Assembly (NCBI GenBank): GCA_030042915.1
Contig: JASHYS010000412.1
Coordinates: forward strand, 1-5,256
Length of the DNA stretch: 5,256 nucleotides
DNA from: Acidobacteriaceae bacterium
GTDB taxonomy: Bacteria > Acidobacteriota > Terriglobia > Terriglobales > Acidobacteriaceae
Reading direction: 5' to 3'
Within the stretch, counting starts at the first letter, position 1. The number at the start of each line of letters is the position of its first letter. Below, one piece after another: positions 1-4,453 of this stretch. A model generated the notes under the pieces. It saw only the letters and a list, made by a program, of their open reading frames with translations. It was not told where the DNA came from and made no database searches. A program made the translations under genes and the position numbers.

Positions 1-407
1 GGCACGAACTGATGCGTCTTTTCCAGCAACACACCCACGTCAACCGTCACCTCAGGAACTTCAACCCGAATGCTGGTGTTGGGCATTCCCTCGGGGTTCT
101 CGAACTTGGGTTCGGCGGGCGCGGGCGGCGGCGCTGCCTCGTCGCTATCTTTCTTTTTGGGCAGGGCAATCACGCCATTGTCGCCGGTGGGACCGCCGGA
201 ATCGGGCGAAGCCTGATCCTGCTGCTGTTGTGGCGTCGCAGGCTGCTGGGTCTGCTGGGGCGGCGGGGTCTGCTGGCTCGGTTGCGGGGTCTGCTGATCA
301 GAGGGCGACTGCGCGCGGCTGAGCGGCGCCGAAGCAAAGGCCAAAAGAGCCAGCAACAAAAGCTGCAGTGATAAACGACGACGAACTCTAGAGTTCAGGC
401 TTGACAT
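1..407 (-). CDS. Exported VWFA-related protein, N-terminal part (3' end outside window)
   Basis: Reading the minus strand from ATG at 407 gives 135 complete codons without a stop, so the gene runs off the left edge. A GAGGGAG ribosome binding site lies at 410-416, close to the ATG. Residues 1-32 look like a Sec signal peptide: a basic stretch (RVRRR, 7-11), a Leu/Ala-rich core (14-27) and a likely cut after SRA (30-32). Residues 33-68 form a Gln/Pro/Thr-rich low-complexity linker, and 83-101 a charged Lys/Asp then Pro/Ala stretch. Residues 113-135 contain EVPEVTVDVGVLLEKTHQFV, which resembles the strand that opens acidobacterial VWFA-related proteins (TIGR03436 type) just before the VWA fold. 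From family knowledge such proteins are exported and of unknown function. The VWA domain and MIDAS motif are not in the window, so the family call is moderate; the existence of the gene is well supported. Confidence 0.78.
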   Translation of the reverse strand, partial: MSSLNSRVRRRLSLQLLLLALLAFASAPLSRAQSPSDQQTPQPSQQTPPPQQTQQPATPQQQQDQASPDSGGPTGDNGVIALPKKKDSDEAAPPPAPAEPKFENPEGMPNTSIRVEVPEVTVDVGVLLEKTHQFV

Positions 408-423
408 AACTCCCTCTCAACAT

Positions 424-454
424 CACAAGGATACGCGGTTGGCGTCGCCTTGTG
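424..454. promoter_or_regulatory. Inverted repeat upstream of the VWFA-related gene
   Basis: CACAAGG (424-430) and CCTTGTG (448-454) are perfect 7-bp inverted arms separated by 17 bp, starting 17 bp upstream of the minus-strand ATG at 407. On the minus strand a weak -10 candidate, TATCCT (428-433), overlaps the nearer arm. The arrangement would suit an operator over a promoter or a 5'-leader hairpin. No regulator is recognisable, and arms of this size can arise by chance. Confidence 0.25.
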
Positions 455-483
455 CGGCAGCCGGCGGCCGTTTCCTGCTGCGC

Positions 484-501
484 CAGGCGCTTTGACGCCT
501 G
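484..501. repeat. Small hairpin in the divergent intergenic region
   Basis: CAGGCG (484-489), a 6-nt loop and CGCCTG (496-501) form a perfect 6-bp hairpin between the two divergent genes. A TTGACG hexamer (492-497) lies inside it but is 27 bp from the nearest -10 candidate, too far for a normal promoter. There is no T run, so a terminator role is not supported. Confidence 0.25.
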
Positions 502-524
502 CCCCGGCAATGGCCGTTAGGCTG

Positions 525-530
525 TACTCT
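525..530 (+). promoter_or_regulatory. Candidate -10 box for a leaderless S55 transcript
   Basis: TACTCT fits the TANNNT pattern and ends 7 nt before the GTG at 538. No Shine-Dalgarno-like sequence lies between 515 and 537, so transcription starting at or next to 538 would give a leaderless mRNA. No good -35 hexamer sits about 17 bp upstream (the stretch there is C-rich), so the call rests on spacing and the missing ribosome binding site. Known precedent: TANNNT boxes 6-7 nt ahead of leaderless starts in Deinococcus and related bacteria. Confidence 0.35.
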
Positions 531-537
531 TATAGAC

Positions 538-2493
538 GTGGAAACACCCCTGAGGTCGACCGGAAAACCCCTCCCCGCGCTTGCCATTTTGCTTGGATTT
601 TTGCTTCTAGCCTGCGCTCCACATGGGCTTTGCGCGCAGGCTGCCGATGCTTCGAAGCAGGCCGCGAGCGCGGCGCAAACCGCCGCCGGCGCCCCGCAAA
701 ATGCCGGATTCTTTCCTCTCAGCCAGGTGCACGCCGGCCTCACAGCGACCGCGTGGACCGTTTTTCAGGGCACAACGCCCGAACCCATGCAGGTGGAGAT
801 TCTGGGCGTGCTGCATGGCGCGCGCGGCCCCGGACAGGACCTCATTCTGGCCCGCCTGCACGGCGCCAAACCCGAATACACCGGCGTGGTCGAAGGCATG
901 AGCGGCAGCCCCGTCTACATCGACGGCAAGCTGGCCGGGGCGCTTTCCTACCGCATCGGCGAATTCACCAAGGAGCCCATCGCAGGCATTACGCCCATCG
1001 AGCAGATGCTTGAAGTGCGCAACCTCGGCACTGGCGAGCGCAGCCCCGACCTCGCCGTTGCCCCATCCTTGGCGACGGCGCGCGCAGCCAATTCACCGCA
1101 AGGTTGGGATTCCACGACCGCTTCGGTCAGCTCCTCATCTCTCCCCGCGCTTCCCGCAGATCAAAAAACTTTTCAGCCGCTCGAAACTCCTCTAGTCATG
1201 AGCGGATTCCATCCCCAGGCCATTCGCTTCTGGCAGCAGCAGACCGCCGGAACCGCTCTTCAACCCGTGGCGGCAGGTGGTTCGCTTTCCATGACCGGCG
1301 GCTCGTCCGCAGACGCCCCGCCCGATGCCGCTGCCGCGCGCGCTTCCCTGCGGCCGGGCAGCTCAGTCAGCATGCAGCTCATGCGCGGCGATCTTGAAGT
1401 TGCCGCCACCTGCACCGTCACCTACATCGATCCCAAACAGTTGCTGGCCTGCGGTCATCCTGTGCTGGGCGCAGGGCCGGTTTCGCTGCCCATGACCACG
1501 GCCGACGTCGTCACCACCGTCGCCTCGCCGCTCGAAGCTTTCAAAATCATCAATACCGGCGCCACGGTGGGCGCCTTCACTGAGGATCGCGAATCGGCCA
1601 TTGCCGGTGTCGTGGGCGCGCAGGCGCACATGATCCCCATGCATGTCTCCATCGATGCCCCCACCGGTCCGCGCAAGGTGAATGTGGAGATCCTCGATCT
1701 GCCCTCCATCACGCCCATCGCTGTGGCGGCGGTTCTTCTTGAATCGCTGATGGAATCCAACGAGAGCAGCGACCTCTTGAGCTATCACGTTACCGGCAAT
1801 GTCGACGTGGCGGGATTTCCGCCCGTCCCGCTCGACGTGTGGGCCTCGGCCGGCGACCTTGCGCCCGCGCCCCTCGAGGCCGCCGTCCTGGCCGGCCAGA
1901 ACTTCAACCGTCTCTATGCCAACAGCGGCCGCGAGGGTGTGGTGCGCGCAATCGATCTCCACATTGAGGCCCTTCCCCGCCGCGTCCAGGTCACGCTGGA
2001 ACAGGCGCACCTGGTGTCAAGCGATATTGCCCACCCCGGCGACACCATTGAGGTTGAGGCCACTCTCCGCCCATGGCAGCAGCCTGAGCGCAATGTGCGC
2101 ATCGCCGTAAAGATTCCCGCCCGGCTGGCCGCGGGCGACGTGCGCGTGCTCGTCTCTGATGGCGCCACCCTCGATCGCACCCTGATTCAGCCTCGCCTCA
2201 ACGCTCCGCCGCCCGATCTCACCACGGTTCTTACCCAGGCTCGCGATCAGCACCCCGCCGACCGCATTTACGTCAGCCTTCTGGCGCCTGAGACGCAGGG
2301 CGAAATCAACGGCCAAACTCTCACCAGTCTTCCGCTTTCTGTCGCCAACGCCCTTGAGCCGATGCGCAACGCCCAGAATGCCGGCCTCAACGGAGAATCG
2401 GCGGAGCTGGCCGGCGAAGCTCCAGCCGGAGGCGTGCTGAGCGGTTTCCAGATCCTCAATCTCCACATCGAGCCGGGCGGCGGGTTAAACTAA
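538..2493 (+). CDS. Exported SpoIVB/S55-type peptidase-like protein, Ser motif before His motif
   Basis: A 651-residue protein from GTG 538. An in-frame stop at 493 leaves no other normal start upstream, and the N-terminus is a proper signal sequence. Residues 15-26 are a hydrophobic core ending LLLAC, which could be a loose lipobox with Cys26; AQA (33-35) is an alternative signal peptidase I site. Residues 57-160 contain the nucleophile half of the S55 domain, with GMSGSPVYIDG at 120-130 (Ser122 candidate). Residues 165-265 are Ser/Ala/Pro-rich and probably flexible. Residues 272-385 hold the His half, including LLACGHPV with His307. Residues 480-550 resemble a beta-sandwich (HPGDTIEVEATLRP, then VLVSDGATLDR). 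From the family: SpoIVB is a serine peptidase that signals during Bacillus sporulation. Sporulation is not expected here, and substrate and activity are unknown. It is divergent from the VWFA gene and separated from the next gene by 180 bp, so it is probably monocistronic. Confidence 0.85.
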   Translation: METPLRSTGKPLPALAILLGFLLLACAPHGLCAQAADASKQAASAAQTAAGAPQNAGFFPLSQVHAGLTATAWTVFQGTTPEPMQVEILGVLHGARGPGQDLILARLHGAKPEYTGVVEGMSGSPVYIDGKLAGALSYRIGEFTKEPIAGITPIEQMLEVRNLGTGERSPDLAVAPSLATARAANSPQGWDSTTASVSSSSLPALPADQKTFQPLETPLVMSGFHPQAIRFWQQQTAGTALQPVAAGGSLSMTGGSSADAPPDAAAARASLRPGSSVSMQLMRGDLEVAATCTVTYIDPKQLLACGHPVLGAGPVSLPMTTADVVTTVASPLEAFKIINTGATVGAFTEDRESAIAGVVGAQAHMIPMHVSIDAPTGPRKVNVEILDLPSITPIAVAAVLLESLMESNESSDLLSYHVTGNVDVAGFPPVPLDVWASAGDLAPAPLEAAVLAGQNFNRLYANSGREGVVRAIDLHIEALPRRVQVTLEQAHLVSSDIAHPGDTIEVEATLRPWQQPERNVRIAVKIPARLAAGDVRVLVSDGATLDRTLIQPRLNAPPPDLTTVLTQARDQHPADRIYVSLLAPETQGEINGQTLTSLPLSVANALEPMRNAQNAGLNGESAELAGEAPAGGVLSGFQILNLHIEPGGGLN

Positions 2494-2559
2494 AGTCATC
2501 GATCACAAAGAAACTTACGTCGCACCAAAACCGGAACCTTTGGGGAATTTGCTGGCCTG

Positions 2560-2583
2560 GCGGGCTGATCTAGGATCACCCGC
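2560..2583 (+). repeat. Compact hairpin between the S55 gene and adh
   Basis: GCGGGCTGATC (2560-2570) pairs with GATCACCCGC (2574-2583) in a 10-bp stem with one bulged C and a 3-nt loop (TAG). It lies 66 bp after the S55 stop and 90 bp before the adh ATG. The next bases hold only a three-T stretch, so it is at best a weak terminator for the S55 gene; it could also be a leader structure for adh. The rest of the spacer (2494-2673) shows no gene and no convincing promoter. Confidence 0.3.
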
Positions 2584-2664
2584 AGTCGATCGTTTCACTT
2601 GCCAGGGCCACCGGCGCTTTTTGGGGACCCAGCCGGTTCGTTGCAAAATTTGATTCAGCTTTCC

Positions 2665-2668
2665 GGAG
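2665..2668 (+). promoter_or_regulatory. Ribosome binding site that sets the adh start
   Basis: GGAG lies 5 nt before ATG 2674. The same frame is open further upstream to a TTG at 2599, but that would add 25 residues with no resemblance to the alcohol dehydrogenase N-terminus and has no ribosome binding site. Confidence 0.65.
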
Positions 2669-2673
2669 CAGCC

Positions 2674-3681
2674 ATGGCTCTCATTCAAGGTCTTGCGGCT
2701 CATGCGGCAGGAGCCGAATTGTTGCCTTTGCGGTACGACCCGGGGAAACTCGGCGCACATGAAGTCGAAATCGAAATTACTCACTGCGGCATCTGCCACA
2801 GCGATCTTCATCTGATCTTCAACGATTGGGGCATCAGCCAATATCCCTTTATTCCCGGCCATGAGGTCATCGGCATGGTGGCGGCCGTAGGCCCTGAGGT
2901 CAGGTCGCTGTCCATCGGCGAGCGCGTCGGCCTGGGCTGGCAATCCAACTCTTGCGGAGAGTGCGAGTGGTGCATGAAGGGCGAGGAAAACCTCTGCGCC
3001 CTGTCAGAAGGTACCTGCGTGCATCGCCATGGCGGCTATGCTGATCGCGTCCGCGCCAACGCCCGCTTTGTCATCCCCATCCCCGATACGCTGGTCAGCG
3101 AACAGGCCGCGCCGCTGCTTTGCGCCGGCGTCACCGTCTACAGCCCCTTGAGGCTTGCCGGCATCAATCCCTCGTCGCGCGTGGGCATTGTCGGCGTCGG
3201 CGGTCTGGGCCACCTCGCCATTCAGTTCGCGCGTGTCTTTGGCGCTGATGTTACGGCGTTCTCCACGACGGCCGCAAAAGAGGAGGAGGCACGCACCCTC
3301 GGCGCTCATCGCTTCGTGAACAGCCGCGAAACCAAGGCCATGAAAGAACTGGCCAACTCGCTCGACTTCATCCTGACCACCGTGAATGCCGATCAGGATT
3401 GGGGAAACTTTATGCAGGCGTTGCGGCCGCATGGAACCCTCTGGTTTGTCGGCGTTCCGCCGTCGCCCGTCTCGATGCACGCTTTCCCGCTCATCTCCGG
3501 CGCGCGCACCATTACCGGCAGCCCCGTGGGCAGCCCCTGGCGCTTGCGCGAAATGATCGACGTGGCCGCACGCCATGGCGTTAAAGCCATCACCGAGCTG
3601 TTTCCCATGGCCAAGGCCAACGAGGCCATCGAGAAAGTGAAGAAGGGCAAGGTCCGCTATCGCGCCGTGCTGTCGAATTGA
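2674..3681 (+). CDS. Zinc-dependent alcohol/aldehyde dehydrogenase, CAD/YahK type, likely NADP(H)
   Basis: A 335-residue medium-chain dehydrogenase/reductase. Catalytic zinc ligands are Cys38 (in HCGICHSD), His63-Glu64 (PGHEVIG) and Cys150 (PLLCAG). The structural zinc site is Cys94, Cys97, Cys100 and Cys108 in the usual CxxCxxCx7C spacing. The Rossmann fold has GVGGLG at 174-179, and the following strand ends AFSTTAAKEEE (195-205), with small hydroxyl residues where NAD-specific enzymes carry an acid, pointing to NADP(H). TYSPLR-like VYSPLR (155-160) and the C-terminal KGKVRYRAVL match the cinnamyl alcohol dehydrogenase/YahK group. From the family, it would be a cytosolic enzyme interconverting aromatic or aliphatic aldehydes and alcohols; the actual substrate cannot be read from sequence. 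The N-terminus is slightly shorter than in YahK (about 349 residues), but all catalytic parts are present. The gene stands alone, with a possible terminator 3' to it. Confidence 0.93.
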   Translation: MALIQGLAAHAAGAELLPLRYDPGKLGAHEVEIEITHCGICHSDLHLIFNDWGISQYPFIPGHEVIGMVAAVGPEVRSLSIGERVGLGWQSNSCGECEWCMKGEENLCALSEGTCVHRHGGYADRVRANARFVIPIPDTLVSEQAAPLLCAGVTVYSPLRLAGINPSSRVGIVGVGGLGHLAIQFARVFGADVTAFSTTAAKEEEARTLGAHRFVNSRETKAMKELANSLDFILTTVNADQDWGNFMQALRPHGTLWFVGVPPSPVSMHAFPLISGARTITGSPVGSPWRLREMIDVAARHGVKAITELFPMAKANEAIEKVKKGKVRYRAVLSN

Positions 3682-3682
3682 A

Positions 3683-3759
3683 GCAGCGGCGTTAGCGGAG
3701 CTGGCGGAGTTCGTGGTGTTCGACCATCTCCGCTAACCCCGCTGCCCTCCCTGCTTTTT
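3683..3759 (+). terminator. Long hairpin with downstream T run after adh
   Basis: GCAGCGGCGTTAGCGGAG (3683-3700) pairs with CTCCGCTAACCCCGCTGC (3728-3745) over 18 bp with one mismatch. After one more mismatch the stem continues for 3 bp into the loop. A TTTTT run (3755-3759) follows 9 nt after the stem. It starts 1 nt after the adh stop codon (TGA ends at 3681), as expected for an intrinsic terminator, but the gap before the T run and the large loop are not ideal. It may instead be a dispersed palindromic repeat used as a terminator. Confidence 0.5.
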
Positions 3760-3802
3760 CCACAACCCCCTCGCGTCCAACTTTCGCTACCATGGATGCG
3801 CA

Positions 3803-4027
3803 ATGCCCTTCCCAATCAAAACCTGCGTCATCTGCGAGGAGGAGTTCGAGCTGCGCCCTGACAAGCCGGGCTTTGCCAATCGCTGCCCCTCGTGCAGCGA
3901 ACCGGAGACTGCGCCCGAGCCCGTGCCGCGCCGCTCTACCGACTACGCTGAGCGCCGCGCCGAGCACGACGTGAACGCCGCCCGCCGCCGCGCCATGCGC
4001 GACCTGCTCTATCGCAAAGACAATTGA
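3803..4027 (+). CDS. Small double-CxxC (zinc-ribbon-like) protein, function unknown
   Basis: A 74-residue protein with two CxxC knuckles, Cys8-Cys11 (KTCVICEEEFEL) and Cys28-Cys31 (NRCPSCSE), 16 residues apart between the pairs, consistent with one zinc-ribbon. A Pro/Glu stretch (33-43) follows, then a strongly charged Arg/Glu/Asp-rich helix (44-74, including AARRRAMRDLLYRKDN). It is cytosolic, with no signal or membrane segment. ATG 3803 is the only plausible start in this frame; two nearby ATGs at 3792 and 3796 are in other frames. The ribosome binding site is weak. I do not recognise a named family, although similar short proteins with a KTC-x-x-C start seem familiar from Acidobacteria. 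It is convergent with the ABM-like gene, 10 bp away. A nucleic-acid or protein-binding adaptor role is only an inference from the zinc-ribbon and basic tail. Confidence 0.72.
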   Translation: MPFPIKTCVICEEEFELRPDKPGFANRCPSCSEPETAPEPVPRRSTDYAERRAEHDVNAARRRAMRDLLYRKDN

Positions 4028-4037
4028 GCCGGCGGCC

Positions 4038-4346
4038 TTACGCGGGCGCTACGCGCACCTCGTAGTGCGCCGCCAGCGGATCGATGCGGAACAGCAACGT
4101 CTCTGCCTCCGGCTCAAATACCGGAACCGCGTAATCCTCACCGGCAAACCGCTTCACCGCCTCCAGCGAGTCGAACAGGTTGATGACAATGAACTCCGTT
4201 TCCTCGCCTGCATCCCTCCGCAACACGTACCCGCCGCAGTAGCCGTCGATGGTGCGCAATCCCGGCATCGCTTTTTCCTTTAAGAGCCGCTCGTAACTAT
4301 CAGCAAACTCGGCTTTTGTCCATCCCCTCCAGTGCCTTGCGATCAT
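4038..4346 (-). CDS. ABM-like dimeric alpha/beta-barrel protein
   Basis: A 102-residue protein on the minus strand from ATG 4346, with GGGAGG (4353-4358) 6 nt upstream. It starts MIARHWRGWTKAEFADSYERLL, has a central PGLRTIDGYCGGYVLRRDAG, then EFIVINLFDSLEAVKRFAGE and ends DPLAAHYEV. This strand-helix-strand-strand-helix-strand pattern, with FDSLEAVKRFAGEDY as the second helix, fits the antibiotic biosynthesis monooxygenase (ABM)/DUF dimeric ferredoxin-like fold of about 100 residues. Members range from quinol or haem monooxygenases to proteins with no known activity, so no reaction should be assigned. It is cytosolic and has one Cys, Cys37. It lies tail to tail with the CxxC gene. Its leader is G-rich and could fold over the ribosome binding site. 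Confidence 0.82.
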   Translation of the reverse strand: MIARHWRGWTKAEFADSYERLLKEKAMPGLRTIDGYCGGYVLRRDAGEETEFIVINLFDSLEAVKRFAGEDYAVPVFEPEAETLLFRIDPLAAHYEVRVAPA

Positions 4347-4352
4347 CTCCGG

Positions 4353-4382
4353 CCTCCCGCGCCCTTCTGTTCCCTGTTCCCC
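4353..4382 (-). promoter_or_regulatory. G-rich leader with potential G-quadruplex overlapping the ABM ribosome binding site
   Basis: Read on the minus strand, four G runs (GGGG, GGG, GGG, GGG) are spaced by loops of 4, 7 and 3 nt, which fits the standard G3+N1-7 quadruplex pattern. The last run is part of the GGGAGG ribosome binding site of the ABM-like gene. Folding in the mRNA would hide the ribosome binding site. This is seen as a sequence pattern only; folding and function are inferred. Confidence 0.4.
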
Positions 4383-4389
4383 GTTGCTT

Positions 4390-4437
4390 AGTCCCTCAGT
4401 CCCTCAGTCGCTTAGTCCCTCAATCTCTCACTCCCTG
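4390..4437. repeat. Six-unit 8-bp tandem repeat (AGTCCCTC)
   Basis: Six consecutive 8-bp units start at 4390, 4398, 4406, 4414, 4422 and 4430. Units 1, 2 and 4 are identical (AGTCCCTC); units 3, 5 and 6 differ by two bases each (AGTCGCTT, AATCTCTC, ACTCCCTG). A related pair of 7-bp units (TGTTCCC) lies just before, at 4368-4381. The array sits between the ABM-like leader and the rimO promoter, occupying the place where a rimO -35 would be. It may vary in copy number by slippage. Confidence 0.75.
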
Positions 4438-4441
4438 CTTT

Positions 4442-4447
4442 TAAAAT
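4442..4447 (+). promoter_or_regulatory. -10 box for a probable leaderless rimO transcript
   Basis: TAAAAT matches the -10 consensus at 5 of 6 positions and lies exactly where positions -12 to -7 would be if transcription began at the GTG 4454. An AGGAG (4448-4452) is only 1 nt from that GTG, too close to act as a normal Shine-Dalgarno. An in-frame stop at 4442 rules out any start further upstream. The matching -35 position (4419-4424, CTCAAT) is poor. Confidence 0.45.
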
Positions 4448-4453
4448 AGGAGT

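Noticed and set aside
12..371. Open frame of 119 codons on the plus strand
   Set aside because: It is antisense to the VWFA-related gene, whose minus-strand reading has a ribosome binding site, signal peptide and family motif; the plus reading is Arg/Leu/Gly-rich with no motif.
492..497. TTGACG as a -35 box for the S55 gene
   Set aside because: It is 27 bp from TACTCT and about 20 bp from any other -10-like hexamer, outside the normal spacing, and it is part of a hairpin.
450..1013. Plus-strand frame of 187 codons overlapping the S55 start
   Set aside because: Arg/Pro/Ala-rich with no signal peptide or motif; the S55 frame covers the same bases and is clearly coding.
1363..2010. Open frame of 215 codons antisense to the S55 gene
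   Set aside because: His/Gly/Asp/Arg-rich composition typical of reverse-strand readings of GC-rich genes; the S55 frame explains the region.
2599..2673. TTG start extending the alcohol dehydrogenase by 25 residues
   Set aside because: No ribosome binding site, and the added residues do not resemble the family N-terminus; ATG 2674 has GGAG 5 nt upstream.
3004..3576. Open frame of 190 codons antisense to adh
   Set aside because: No domain or ribosome binding site; the adh frame carries all zinc and nucleotide-binding motifs.
4390..4437. CRISPR-like array
   Set aside because: Units are 8 bp, directly adjacent and without spacers: a simple tandem repeat.
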